NCBI RefSeq assembly: GCF_026163565.1
Contig: NZ_JAPDKN010000019.1
Span: 62,001 to 126,000 of the forward strand
Origin: Chryseobacterium sp. YIM B08800
GTDB lineage: Bacteria > Bacteroidota > Bacteroidia > Flavobacteriales > Weeksellaceae
Length of the DNA stretch: 64,000 nt
Direction of reading: 5' to 3'
Under the pieces are notes generated by a model. The model searched no databases and was not told where the DNA came from. It was given only the letters and a program-made list of their open reading frames with translations. Below, piece after piece: positions 8,348 to 17,534 of this stretch. The position numbers were made by a program, and so were the translations under genes. The stretch's first letter is position 1. Each line of letters opens with the position of its first letter.

Positions 8348-10732
8348 TTAGAAATTGTATTTCAGAGTAACGATAAAGTTTCTTCCGGATTCCGGCATAA
8401 AATATCTCAGCCTGTTAAGATATTCGCGATACTCTGTATTAAAAATGTTATTGATTCTGAAATTCACATTCAGGTTTTTGTATAAGTCTGCACCCACAGA
8501 TGCGTTGAATAAGGTATATGCCGACGGAGGAGTACTTAGATCAAGCTCTTCAGTATACGTTGCCCCATCTTCAATAAAATCTATATTTTGGTTTCTGATC
8601 GGGAAACGATTTTGTCTAAACACATTTTCGTTTTCCACTCTCACGTAGAAGTTTTTGGGTGTATTAAGTTTAAACTCAACCGCATTTCGCAGATTAGCAG
8701 ACATCATTAAAATCAGCGGCTCATCATGAGTAAGATCATCGCCTTTTAAAGCACTGAAACTCGTATTCCATTTTAAATTATCGAGAATATTAAGTTCTGC
8801 ATCTGCATCAATTCCGAAAATCCGGGCTTTAATCTGCTGATAGCTCCAAACCGGAAAAACGCCTCTGTTTGAAGTTTCGATTCCAGTTGGCACCTGATTA
8901 ATAAAGCTATCTGAAATCATGTAATAAGGATTTGCCTCAATGTGTAGTCCTTTCAAAACATTGAATTTTCCGATTAAAGAAAGATTAGCATTATAAACCG
9001 TTTCTTTCTGAATAGACAAATCCCCCTCTTCAATAATCGCAGCAGAATGGTGAAGACCATCAGAAAAAAGCTCTGCCGGATTCGGGGTTCTGTCTGCTCT
9101 TGCAAGGTTGACTTTAAATTCAAAAGTATTATTGGGTTTATAATTTAATCCTAAGTTGGCAGAAAAATTATGATAATCTAAAATAGGGCGTGTCAAGATC
9201 CTGCTGTCTGCATCTTTTACAAAAAACTGAGGATAAAGACTTGCAAATTTCGCGTTCCAGTCTTTTGCATCATAATATTTATAAGCATCATATCTGCTGA
9301 AATCATATCTTGCTCCCGCTTCAGCATTTAGTGTTGAACTGAATTTATATTTAAATACAGAAAAAGCGCCTGCATCATATTTATAATAATCAGGGATCAA
9401 ACGTCTAGCTTTCGTTGCCGGGTTCGGATAATTGTCCTGAAAACCTGCAGAAAGCCCGCTTTCCAAGCTCCAGTTTCCTCTTTCAAGAAGATGAGTAAGA
9501 CTTGCAGAATGTGTAATCAACCTCAAATCCATCGAAGGAAGCTCGTTAAGTTCTCCTCTTCTGATATCATATTCTTTACGCTGATTTAACTGAAAACTGT
9601 ATTGAAAATTGATTTTTCCAAAGTTTTCGAAACGTTTATAAGCAGACAATTTTGCGATATGATGCTCTACTTCCTGTTTAGGATTGGTTATATCATAACT
9701 GAAATCATCAAGAAAATAAGGTTGTCCAAATTTAATTGCTTTATAAAAGTCAAGTGGGCTTCCTAAATGAGCTCCTTTATAAATCCCAAATTCCTGATTG
9801 ATTCCGCTGTAAGAAACATCAAATCCCTGCATAAAACCATGATTTCCAAAAGAGAAATTAAAAGAATTCACTTCCGCTCCGGTATTTTGAAGCGTGTGAT
9901 GAGGAATATACAAATCTCCCAACTTCTTATAACTTCCACCAGTTTTTACAAACCATTGGCTTTTCCATGTTTTAGCAACATTTGCAGAAATCTCACCGCC
10001 TCTGCCATTAGAAATACCTGAAAGTTTTATATTTCCCATGATGGTATCTTTTTTAGGCAAAACAGCAGGTTCCAAAACAACTGCTCCACCCACTGCGTCA
10101 CTTCCATACTTCAATGCAGATGCTCCTTTAATGACATCTACATGCTCAAAGTCATTAACATCAACATTCGGAGCGTGCTCTACTCCCCATTCTTGCTCCG
10201 CCATCTTCACGCCATTATTCACAATTGCGATACGACTTCCATACAATCCATGAATAACAGGTTTTGAAATATTATTTCCTGTTTTCAACGCTGTAACTCC
10301 TGAAATTTTAGATAATAAATTCCCCAAATTTTCTGTAGAATTTCTATCAATTTCTGTTTTATCAAGCGTTCGCATAATTACAGAACCTTTTGTTTTGTGG
10401 CTTCCATGAATCGTTACCGTTTCAATATCACCCACATGATGTTCTAGAGTAATTGCTAAATGCAAATCTCTGTTGACTCCCACATTTTCAGTATAATCAT
10501 CGCACAAAGAATGTTTAGCAATGAGATGATAATTTCCTGCAGGAATGTTTTTAAATGAAAACTCACCTTTTTTATTGGTATTGGCTGTAAAATTTCCAAT
10601 TTTCACCACTGCATTTTCAAGCATTGTTTTATCGTGAAAATCCTGAACAGTACCTTCTACCGTGTAAGTTTTCTGTGCGTTTGTTATTGCAAATCCGCAA
10701 AGGATAAGCAGTACACTATATATCAATTTCAT
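8348..10732 (-). CDS. TonB-dependent outer membrane receptor (candidate metal/siderophore)
   Basis: A 794-residue protein from the ATG at 10732; an upstream in-frame TTG at 10762 is less likely because the signal peptide (MKLIYSVLLILCGFAITNAQ) begins at this ATG. A carboxypeptidase-regulatory-like domain (about residues 21-100) precedes the plug (LGNLLSKISGVTALKTG, with IHGLYGSRIAIVNNGVKM) and a 22-strand barrel ending in an aromatic residue (NFIVTLKYNF). The plug region has the His-containing segment EWGVEHAPNVDVNDFEHV, a feature seen in ZnuD-like zinc receptors. It is followed by the His-rich lipoprotein gene, which supports a metal substrate. Substrate is inferred. Confidence 0.9.
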   Translation of the reverse strand: MKLIYSVLLILCGFAITNAQKTYTVEGTVQDFHDKTMLENAVVKIGNFTANTNKKGEFSFKNIPAGNYHLIAKHSLCDDYTENVGVNRDLHLAITLEHHVGDIETVTIHGSHKTKGSVIMRTLDKTEIDRNSTENLGNLLSKISGVTALKTGNNISKPVIHGLYGSRIAIVNNGVKMAEQEWGVEHAPNVDVNDFEHVDVIKGASALKYGSDAVGGAVVLEPAVLPKKDTIMGNIKLSGISNGRGGEISANVAKTWKSQWFVKTGGSYKKLGDLYIPHHTLQNTGAEVNSFNFSFGNHGFMQGFDVSYSGINQEFGIYKGAHLGSPLDFYKAIKFGQPYFLDDFSYDITNPKQEVEHHIAKLSAYKRFENFGKINFQYSFQLNQRKEYDIRRGELNELPSMDLRLITHSASLTHLLERGNWSLESGLSAGFQDNYPNPATKARRLIPDYYKYDAGAFSVFKYKFSSTLNAEAGARYDFSRYDAYKYYDAKDWNAKFASLYPQFFVKDADSRILTRPILDYHNFSANLGLNYKPNNTFEFKVNLARADRTPNPAELFSDGLHHSAAIIEEGDLSIQKETVYNANLSLIGKFNVLKGLHIEANPYYMISDSFINQVPTGIETSNRGVFPVWSYQQIKARIFGIDADAELNILDNLKWNTSFSALKGDDLTHDEPLILMMSANLRNAVEFKLNTPKNFYVRVENENVFRQNRFPIRNQNIDFIEDGATYTEELDLSTPPSAYTLFNASVGADLYKNLNVNFRINNIFNTEYREYLNRLRYFMPESGRNFIVTLKYNF

Positions 10733-11074
10733 TGTAAAATAGATTGATTGAGTATTTTTCAAGCTGATTTTAATTAATAAATCGCTTAAAAAAATATATT
10801 CGTTAAAATTTTGAATTGGATTTTTTCCTTGAAACTATGAATCTTTACGCTCAATTTTGAATCATTAAGATTTTATTTAAGCGGTTTAGAATAATTAAGT
10901 TCAGCTTCGTATTTTAAAAGACACTTAAAAATCTATATGCTTTTTCTTAATAAAACTTAGCTCTAAAATTTACCTTAATAGTAAGAAGCAGGGTTAGTTT
11001 AATTAAAACACATCATACATATATTCAAATCTTGAAAAATTTAAAGCAAAAAAATCCGAAAAAGAATCTAAAGA
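10733..11074. other. Non-coding gap of 342 bp upstream of the TonB receptor gene
   Basis: Very AT-rich. It should hold the promoter of the TonB receptor operon, but I see no full TTG-N19-TAnnTTTG promoter, no strong palindrome that I would call an operator and no open frame with coding character. Confidence 0.6.
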
Positions 11075-11428
11075 TTATGAAATTGAGGGAGGTCCTCGAA
11101 GTTGAAAAGAAAATTTAGTTTGTGACCAGATTTTTTCCTGTACAGCAAAAATCTGCTCTACCTCATGAGTATGTTTGATCAAATTGAAACTAAATTCGTC
11201 CGGTAATAAAGTGTTTCCTGTTGCTAAGAAGTGACAAGCCAAACAATCGCCTGCTTTTTCTTTTGCTTCTGTTTTTGAAATAACGTTTTCTGTTTTTTTA
11301 AGATTAAAATGCTTAAAATCTCCAGACTCGTGACTGTGAAAGCTTGAAGAAAAGAGTGCAAAGAAGTAAATCCCAAGCATCAGCTTTGAGATAAAATTCT
11401 TTAATTGTCTACTTTCCTTAAAAACCAT
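11075..11428 (-). CDS. Small exported/membrane protein with CLACH motif
   Basis: A 117-residue protein with one N-terminal hydrophobic segment (LMLGIYFFALFSSSFHSH, about residues 18-35) and a later DCLACH motif (CxxCH), followed by KHTHEVEQ. CxxCH could attach haem c, but a lone motif in so short a protein may equally bind a metal. It precedes the TonB receptor and His-rich lipoprotein genes on the same strand, 342 bp away, and its His/Cys content fits a metal-related locus. No family recognised. The -7 box TAATTTTG lies 4 nt before the ATG, so the mRNA is probably almost leaderless. Confidence 0.65.
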   Translation of the reverse strand: MVFKESRQLKNFISKLMLGIYFFALFSSSFHSHESGDFKHFNLKKTENVISKTEAKEKAGDCLACHFLATGNTLLPDEFSFNLIKHTHEVEQIFAVQEKIWSQTKFSFQLRGPPSIS

Positions 11429-11432
11429 TGGG

Positions 11433-11440
11433 CAAAATTA
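11433..11440 (-). promoter_or_regulatory. -7 box TAATTTTG, 4 nt before the ATG
   Basis: A perfect match to TAnnTTTG on the minus strand, 4 nt from the start at 11428. Transcription would begin at or just before the ATG. Confidence 0.55.
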
Positions 11441-11582
11441 TAAAAAATAAATGAAAGGCTTTTCAATAAACATTAATTTTTGAATAATAAAGCATTATTT
11501 GTAGAAGATAGCATTCCTACGAAATGCATTATTGTGTAATAATTTTATTTCCTACACAGATATTATTTCGATAGAGGGTGTC

Positions 11583-11646
11583 GCTCCTACGGAGCTTTTT
11601 ATCTTTTGCAGCTTTCCCTTGCTACAAAGGTTTTTCTCCTACGGAG
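11583..11646. repeat. Pair of REP-like hairpins, core CTCCTACGGAG
   Basis: GCTCCTACGGAGC at 11583-11595 (perfect stem, TAC loop) and CTCCTACGGAG at 11636-11646 are spaced by 40 bp. The two short-loop palindromes in direct orientation look like a REP doublet. Confidence 0.6.
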
Positions 11647-11665
11647 CAAAGCATATCTCACAAAA

Positions 11666-11789
11666 AAGAGTTAGTCTCACAACTCATTGATGTGGGTTCA
11701 GAATCGACTGTATGAAAATCATTCTCCGACAGGAGGTCGAGGAAAATCATAAAAAAACTCCGTTTTCATTAGTTGTGAGACGGACTCTT
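11666..11789. repeat. MITE-like element with 19-bp terminal inverted repeats
   Basis: The arms at 11666-11684 and 11771-11789 match at 17 of 19 positions as inverted repeats (core GTCTCACAACT) and enclose 86 bp without an open frame. It could be a small non-autonomous mobile element or an extended terminator for the ABC-F gene that ends at 11808. No target-site duplication is obvious. Confidence 0.5.
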
Positions 11790-11807
11790 GATATTTATTT
11801 ACAAAAA

Positions 11808-13739
11808 TTAATCTAGTTGCGTTCCCAAATGTTCCCATTCCTGCAAAGCAAGATCAAGTTCTTCTTTGGTTTTATTGTATTTTTCTAGAGTTTCTTCAGA
11901 AGGATTTTCCTTAGTAAAAGAAGCTTCGAAATTTTCGATTGCTGTTTCCAGCTCAGAAATCTTTTCTTCTACTTTCTTTAATTTATTCTGAATACTTTTT
12001 TGTTCTTTGCTGATAATGGTTGATTGTTGTTGGTTATTAGTTGCTGGCTTTTCTTCAACTTTTTTAACCTCAACTTTAGGCTCTTCACCGTGAAGTTTTG
12101 CTTTTTCGGCAGAAATTTCTCTGATAGATTCTTTTTGTCTGAACTCAAGATATTCATTGATGTCACCCAAGAATTCTTTCATTTTACCATCACGGAATTC
12201 GTAGATTTTATCACAAAGACCTTGCAGGAATTCTCTATCGTGAGAAATTACGATTAATGTACCTTCAAACTTCTGTAAAGCCAATTTGATAATCTCTTTA
12301 GACTGAATATCCAAGTGATTGGTAGGCTCATCCATAATCAACGTGTTGAACGGGCGAAGAAGCAATTTACAAAGTGCCAAACGGTTTCTTTCACCTCCGG
12401 AAAGTACTTTTGTTTTTTTGTTTACTGCTTCACCTTGGAACAAGAAAGATCCTAACAAATCACGAACTCTTGGTCTTGTTTCTTCAGTTGCAGCATCTTC
12501 TGCTTCTTCCTGAACGGTTTTATTTGGTGTTAAAACTTCTTCCTGATTTTGAGCGAAATATCCAATATTGACGTTGTGACCTAAATTCCAGTTTCCTGAA
12601 TAATCTTTGATATCTCCGGCAAGAATTTTAGCTAAAGTGGTTTTCCCTTGTCCATTTTGTCCAAGAAGGGCGATTCTGTCACCTCTCTGAACGATAAAGT
12701 CTACATCATCAAAAATTTGTTTTTCACCGTAAGATTTCCCAAGATTTTCTGCTTCGAAAATAACTTTTCCTGGAACCTGAGATTGTACGAAACGGATATT
12801 GAATTTAGAAACGTCTTCGTTATCAACCTCGATACGCTCAATTTTATCTAATTTTTTGATCAAAGACTGCGCAAAAGACGCTTTGGTTGCACTTGCACGG
12901 AATTTATTGATATTATCTTCCATTTGCTTGATTTCCGCATCCTGATTCTTTTTAGCCTGAATCAGTTTTTCACGGCGATCTTCACGCATCACCAAATATT
13001 TAGAATAATTGGCTTTATAATCGTCTACTTTTCTATTGTTTACGTCAAAGGTTCTGTTACAAACAGCAGTCATAAACTGTTTATCGTGACTTACCAGAAC
13101 AATTCCTCCAGGATAATCTTTCAAGAAATTTTCCAGCCAGATAATCGATTCCATATCCAAGTGATTGGTAGGCTCATCGAGAAGCATCAAATCATTTTTT
13201 TGAAGAAGCAATTTTGCCAGCTCGATTCTCATTCTCCAACCTCCGGAAAATTCGTCGGTTATTTTTTGAAAATCATCCGCTTTGAAACCTAAACCAAACA
13301 AAACTTTTTCGATATCACCTTCCAAATTATACGCATCATGATGCATCAAAAGATCATTCAGATCGGTCATTCTGTTGATCAAATCTGTGTAAGAATCACT
13401 TTCATAGTCGGTTCTTACCGTCAATTGATGATTGATTTCTTCCAATTCGTCTTTCCAAGCATTAATTTGCTCAAAAGCCTGCATTGTTTCGTTCCAAACG
13501 GTTCTTCCTTTCACAAAATCAAGATCCTGTTTTAGAAATCCGATGGTAATATTTCCTTCGGGAACTACGTTTCCTTCGTAGAAAGTAATTTCGCCGGAAA
13601 GCATTTTCAGAAGCGTAGATTTCCCCGCTCCGTTTTTACCAACCAAACCAATTTTATCATCCTTTTTGATGGTGAAATTTACGTTTTGAAACAAATAATT
13701 ACCCGAATGATGTAATCCTAAACCCTGAACCGAAAGCAT
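11808..13739 (-). CDS. ABC-F family ATPase (Uup/EttA-like, ribosome-associated)
   Basis: A 643-residue protein with two ABC domains and no membrane segments. Walker A motifs: GKNGAGKS (residues 34-41) and GQNGQGKT in the second half. Signatures are FSGGWRMRIELAKLL and LSGGERNRLALCKLL, and both Walker B motifs read DEPTNHLD. An inter-domain linker of charged helices (P-site-tRNA-interaction motif) lies around residues 240-310, and a C-terminal coiled coil after about residue 590 follows a Gln/Asn-rich linker. ABC-F proteins act on translating ribosomes; the C-terminal coiled coil suggests the Uup-like branch. Resistance function is not indicated. Single-gene unit. Confidence 0.93.
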   Translation of the reverse strand: MLSVQGLGLHHSGNYLFQNVNFTIKKDDKIGLVGKNGAGKSTLLKMLSGEITFYEGNVVPEGNITIGFLKQDLDFVKGRTVWNETMQAFEQINAWKDELEEINHQLTVRTDYESDSYTDLINRMTDLNDLLMHHDAYNLEGDIEKVLFGLGFKADDFQKITDEFSGGWRMRIELAKLLLQKNDLMLLDEPTNHLDMESIIWLENFLKDYPGGIVLVSHDKQFMTAVCNRTFDVNNRKVDDYKANYSKYLVMREDRREKLIQAKKNQDAEIKQMEDNINKFRASATKASFAQSLIKKLDKIERIEVDNEDVSKFNIRFVQSQVPGKVIFEAENLGKSYGEKQIFDDVDFIVQRGDRIALLGQNGQGKTTLAKILAGDIKDYSGNWNLGHNVNIGYFAQNQEEVLTPNKTVQEEAEDAATEETRPRVRDLLGSFLFQGEAVNKKTKVLSGGERNRLALCKLLLRPFNTLIMDEPTNHLDIQSKEIIKLALQKFEGTLIVISHDREFLQGLCDKIYEFRDGKMKEFLGDINEYLEFRQKESIREISAEKAKLHGEEPKVEVKKVEEKPATNNQQQSTIISKEQKSIQNKLKKVEEKISELETAIENFEASFTKENPSEETLEKYNKTKEELDLALQEWEHLGTQLD

Positions 13740-13788
13740 TTGAAATGAATATTAAAAGTGAATAATGAATGTGAATCTTTTTCGGGTG

Positions 13789-13796
13789 CAAAAATA
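13789..13796 (-). promoter_or_regulatory. -7 box TATTTTTG upstream of the ABC-F gene
   Basis: Perfect TAnnTTTG match on the minus strand, 49 nt before the ATG at 13739. A clear -33 TTG at the right distance is not visible. Confidence 0.5.
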
Positions 13797-14037
13797 CGGA
13801 AAAGAAATGAATGATCGTAAAATAAAAAGAGACGCCTTTGTGAGGCGACCCTATCCTAAATCTTAACAAAAATATTTACCTTCATAGCTTTGCTTCGTCG
13901 GCATAATATTTTTTTAATAACCTTTTGTATTCGCTATTTTGTGACATGTTGAATACAATTCAAAGTAACGAGAATAAAACAATAAATACTATCGTAAAAA
14001 CAACGAAATAAAGCCCGTATTTATACGGAATCTGCTT

Positions 14038-14709
14038 TTAAGCCGGAGAATAAATATTGTTAACAATGGCGTAAATTACAATACCCACCGTATTTTTTGC
14101 GCCTATTTTTTCGATAGCTCTTTGTCGATGACTTTCCACTGTTCGTGGACTAATGAAGAGTTTTTCTGCAATTTCATGATTGGTAAATTCCTGACAGATT
14201 AGCTTTACAACATCTTTTTCTCTTTCGGAAAGATCACCATCCATACTAAACAATGATTTTTTCTTGGAAGTATTATTCATATAAGAAAGAAGCATCTCAT
14301 GATCTTCAGTCGTAAAGAAAATACCATTTTCAAAAACTCTTGATATAGCTTCTATAAATAATTTTTTGTCGGAATTTTTCGGAAGAAAAGCAGAAACACC
14401 CAGCTTGACCATGTAGCCTAAAACCGATGTTTTATAATGAGATGAAAGAATAATAATTTTTAAATCAGGATATTTATCTTTTAAAATCTCAACCAATTCG
14501 AAACCATTCATAGGCTGCATCTGAACATCAACCAAAGCAATATCCGGAAAATCTTCTTCGGCGCAGGTCTCAAGGTTTTCGAGAAAACTGTTTCCATTAT
14601 TTGCCATCATCGTTACCGAAAAGTTTTTTTCTTTAGACAATAGCATTTTTACTCCTTCAAGAATTAGCTGCTCATCATCAACCAAGGCAATTTTTATTTG
14701 GTCACACAT
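14038..14709 (-). CDS. NarL/LuxR-family response regulator
   Basis: A 223-residue two-domain protein. The receiver domain (about 5-125) has the acidic pair D11/D12 and the phospho-acceptor D61 (LVDVQM). A LuxR-type helix-turn-helix occupies about 158-218 (LSEREKDVVKLI, then FISPRTVESHRQRAIEKI). Its ATG overlaps the last base of the kinase stop, so the two are translationally coupled cognate partners. It should bind DNA as a phosphorylated dimer. Targets are not evident from the window, though a multi-gene operon of this sort often includes autoregulation. Confidence 0.93.
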   Translation of the reverse strand: MCDQIKIALVDDEQLILEGVKMLLSKEKNFSVTMMANNGNSFLENLETCAEEDFPDIALVDVQMQPMNGFELVEILKDKYPDLKIIILSSHYKTSVLGYMVKLGVSAFLPKNSDKKLFIEAISRVFENGIFFTTEDHEMLLSYMNNTSKKKSLFSMDGDLSEREKDVVKLICQEFTNHEIAEKLFISPRTVESHRQRAIEKIGAKNTVGIVIYAIVNNIYSPA

Positions 14710-15494
14710 TATTTTTTCTGAATTTTAAAGATTAATCGACTTCCTTTATTTATGATACTCTTCCATTTGAATCTGGCATCCATCGATTGCATTCTGGATT
14801 CTATATTTTTGATCCCCATTCCTTTTTTAACTTTTTCATAATCAAAACCTTGCCCATTATCAAAGATAACAATTCCGGTAAAATCATTAAAATCTTTGAT
14901 AAGAATATCAATTTTGTCTGCACTTGAATGTTTAATAACATTTGTTGTAAACTCTTGTATAATTCTATAAATCTGAACTTCTACAAAGACATCTTTTTTG
15001 TGATATTCTGAAGAAACATAGAGTGAAATATTAATTCTTGCCGATAAATTGGTAATTAATTCCTCGATATATAAAATCAAGCCTAACCTTTCCAGATTTA
15101 CAGGATAAAGTGAATGTGAAATATTCCTCGTACTGTCAATTAGCTCCGAAATCTGACCTGAAATAACTTCTGAAGTAGAATCATCTTCAATATCAAGATT
15201 ATTCAACCATAAAGAAAGAATATTTAATCTGTTACCAATATCATCATGAACAGAAACTGCAATTCTTTTACGCTCTTCTTCCTGCACCTTGGTATTTTCT
15301 AAAACCAACTGTTTCTGATGCTGAATTTCTGCTAAATTCTGCGCTTCTTTTTCTTTTATAATACGGTCTACAAAAGTTTTGTATGCCATCAATATAAAAA
15401 ATACGATAACTGCAAGTGTTACAATTATCAGAATAAGCAAATTGATATTTAAGGTTACTTCTTTAATTTTAAAAAGGTATATACGATTGAACAA
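14709..15494 (-). CDS. NarL-type sensor histidine kinase, one membrane segment, no sensor domain
   Basis: A 261-residue kinase. One N-terminal membrane helix (about 16-38) is followed by a coiled coil and then the HisKA_3 dimerisation/phospho-acceptor box VHDDIGNRL with H83. The HATPase domain shows the N-box NVIKHSS, DNGQGFD and GMGIKNIESR. There is no extracytoplasmic sensing domain, so input probably comes from the multi-TM protein encoded just upstream, whose 3' end overlaps this gene by 40 bp. The start used is the only ATG before the membrane helix. It phosphorylates the response regulator encoded immediately downstream. Confidence 0.9.
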   Translation of the reverse strand: MFNRIYLFKIKEVTLNINLLILIIVTLAVIVFFILMAYKTFVDRIIKEKEAQNLAEIQHQKQLVLENTKVQEEERKRIAVSVHDDIGNRLNILSLWLNNLDIEDDSTSEVISGQISELIDSTRNISHSLYPVNLERLGLILYIEELITNLSARINISLYVSSEYHKKDVFVEVQIYRIIQEFTTNVIKHSSADKIDILIKDFNDFTGIVIFDNGQGFDYEKVKKGMGIKNIESRMQSMDARFKWKSIINKGSRLIFKIQKK

Positions 15495-16078
15495 TAAAGA
15501 AAAGTTGACAGAACATTATTAACACCCATAATTAAATAAACGCTTTCTGTAGATAAATTAACAAATTGCGACAATACGACAAAAATAAGAACAGAAACCG
15601 AATAATAAAAGAAGATACTTGCATCAACCAAAATAAACCGATCTATATTTTTCCCGTTTTTAATCTGCTGAATAAGAAATGTCGCAACAAGGCAAATGAT
15701 AACCAAATTGGAAATAATTTTTGCTAAATCATAATTAAAACTGATCTTTAAACCATAGATAACAAACAAAAAAAACAAAGAGAGAAGTCCTGAAATAATC
15801 AAAAAGAGTTTATTTAAATTTAGCTTTCTTATAAAAAGTCCTGTTAAAAGGCAAAATTCTCCTGCAATAAAGAAATGATACAAAAAAGAAGTATCATCTG
15901 ACTCTAAAATATAAGGCAATGTAAAACTGCAAAGTTCAATTAAAAAAAGAAAAACAATATAATAAGTATATTGTTTTTCTTTTTTATTAAGAATGGTAAA
16001 TTTCCAAAATATCAAGAATATGATGGCTAAAAGCAATCCATAATTGATAAATAAAAATGTTTTGTAAAATTCTACCAT
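15455..16078 (-). CDS. Multi-pass membrane protein, likely sensor partner of the kinase
   Basis: A 207-residue protein that is almost entirely hydrophobic, with about seven predicted membrane helices separated by short Lys-rich loops (ILNKKEKQ, RKLNLNK, IKNGKN). I recognise no named family. Its 3' end overlaps the histidine kinase gene by 40 bp, an unusually long overlap that implies tight coupling. The kinase itself has no sensor domain, so this protein plausibly acts as a separate 7TM-like input module. It is 9 bp downstream of the unknown 248-residue gene. Function is inferred only from context. Confidence 0.75.
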   Translation of the reverse strand: MVEFYKTFLFINYGLLLAIIFLIFWKFTILNKKEKQYTYYIVFLFLIELCSFTLPYILESDDTSFLYHFFIAGEFCLLTGLFIRKLNLNKLFLIISGLLSLFFLFVIYGLKISFNYDLAKIISNLVIICLVATFLIQQIKNGKNIDRFILVDASIFFYYSVSVLIFVVLSQFVNLSTESVYLIMGVNNVLSTFLYCSIVYTFLKLKK

Positions 16079-16087
16079 TTTTAGAAA

Positions 16088-16834
16088 TTATTCATCAGTT
16101 CCAAGATCTGGTATTTTGCAGATTGGAGGACATGGTTTTGCGTAGTCGTAAGTATTTGAAATTGTTTCTACACTTCCTCCGTTTCCTAAGTTTTTATGGA
16201 AAGCAATAAATACTAATGCCGGTAATTGTTTTTGATAAATCTCAGAATATTTCAATCCAAACGAACAAACAAAGCTAAGATCTGCATCTGCATGAGAAAT
16301 TTTCTCTGAAGGAACATAAAATTTATTGAAAATACTTCTTGCTTTATCTTCTTTATATTGAGCATAAAACCAGTCTTGCCCGTTACTTTGCCATGATTCG
16401 ATAGAGTTTACAGCTTTATCCTGCTCCATTATCGGCTGGCTTGTGATTGGAAAAAACATATCAGAATCGTTATCAATCTTGCGCATATCTTTTGATAACA
16501 ACGCATTCTTAACAACAGTATAAGTCTGAACTTCAGTTAATTTCAGATCATTTTCTAAAGGTTCAAAAGTACAGTAAGGAAACTCACCAACAGCCATTTT
16601 ATTCCCTTTTTCATCCAATGGACATAAAATCATCGTCAATTGACCATTAACAACTCCTATCTCAGCACAAAATTCTTTATTAAGGTTAGTTTTCTTAAGC
16701 CACTGTACCTGTTCAGGTGATAGATTGAATACATAATTTGGCGGAAAAAGCTCTTCAATTCTTTTAATGTCTTGCTTTGCCATAATCCAGCCTTCCAAAG
16801 CCATGGAATATTCTTCTCTGTTTAAATTGTTCAT
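16088..16834 (-). CDS. Unknown soluble protein, first gene of the sensor operon
   Basis: A 248-residue protein without signal peptide or membrane segment. It contains several aromatic and Cys/Pro motifs near its end (KPCPPICKIPDLG) and a central segment with ESWQSNGQDWFYAQY. I do not recognise the family. It lies 9 bp upstream of the multi-TM gene and is followed by kinase and regulator, so all four genes are probably one transcript. It could be a ligand-related protein, an effector of the pathway, or simply a fellow passenger. Confidence 0.65.
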   Translation of the reverse strand: MNNLNREEYSMALEGWIMAKQDIKRIEELFPPNYVFNLSPEQVQWLKKTNLNKEFCAEIGVVNGQLTMILCPLDEKGNKMAVGEFPYCTFEPLENDLKLTEVQTYTVVKNALLSKDMRKIDNDSDMFFPITSQPIMEQDKAVNSIESWQSNGQDWFYAQYKEDKARSIFNKFYVPSEKISHADADLSFVCSFGLKYSEIYQKQLPALVFIAFHKNLGNGGSVETISNTYDYAKPCPPICKIPDLGTDE

Positions 16835-16916
16835 AAAAGATGGTTTTTAATTCTGCGCATAAAATTATTGAATCTGCCCAAACTACACAAACATCCCATG
16901 AATAAATAATAATTAT

Positions 16917-17534
16917 TTAATAGTTTCTCACCGTCACATGAAAACAGCTCTGTTGCTTTTCTTTAATATAATAAATTCGACCTGCATCTGCGTAGTATTT
17001 CAGAACTTTTTCTAAAGCTGCTTCCATTTTTGGATTATTCTTTAAAACTCCATTAAATCTCACATAAGAAATATCGAATGAATTTCCGTAATTATGTGAA
17101 CTAATCCCTAAACTCGCATTAGAATTTACCCTTCTCAATCTGCATTGATCTTCAAGCGTTCTGGTAATCGATGAGACCGTAAAAGTGTGACCTTTTGTTT
17201 CTTTACTGAATCTTGCTCCGATTTTTTCTAAAGTTGCCTTTGCTTTAGAAACCATCCAGGCTCTGCTATAGTCTAATTTTTGAACCTTAAAGCCTTTTCC
17301 TGATTTTTTTATTGAATGAAATTTTCCGCTGTTGATGTATTTCTGAACGGTTGTTGTAGTTTTCAGAAGTTTCACATTAAAACTTTTTGAAGCATCTAAA
17401 TGTGGTTTATAAAGCGGAGTAGGCTCTACTTTTAAAACTTCCGTAAGATCATAACAAGGCAACGTTTTTTTAGATTGCTGACCAGGAAAAATGGGATGGA
17501 AAAACAAAGGGATTACAAAAAGATACTTCCTCAT
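16917..17534 (-). CDS. DUF5715 protein, LAS-type D,D-carboxypeptidase-like
   Basis: A 205-residue exported protein with a short signal peptide (MRKYLFVIPLFFHPIFPGQ). The region SSITRTLEDQCRL...GISSHNYGNSFDIS has the SxHxxGxxxD arrangement of VanY/DacY-like LAS metallopeptidases, and FHVTV near the end supplies the last zinc ligand. It is therefore likely a zinc-dependent peptidoglycan peptidase, although family members of DUF5715 are not well characterised. It is monocistronic. The family call is fairly good; activity is inferred from the conserved ligands. Confidence 0.75.
   Translation of the reverse strand: MRKYLFVIPLFFHPIFPGQQSKKTLPCYDLTEVLKVEPTPLYKPHLDASKSFNVKLLKTTTTVQKYINSGKFHSIKKSGKGFKVQKLDYSRAWMVSKAKATLEKIGARFSKETKGHTFTVSSITRTLEDQCRLRRVNSNASLGISSHNYGNSFDISYVRFNGVLKNNPKMEAALEKVLKYYADAGRIYYIKEKQQSCFHVTVRNY

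Larger units (their letters stand above)
11429..11807. other. Repeat-rich non-coding gap of 379 bp
   Basis: No coding signal. It holds two short-loop hairpins with the core CTCCTACGGAG and a 124-bp element bounded by 19-bp inverted repeats (described separately), all 3' of the ABC-F gene. Confidence 0.7.
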
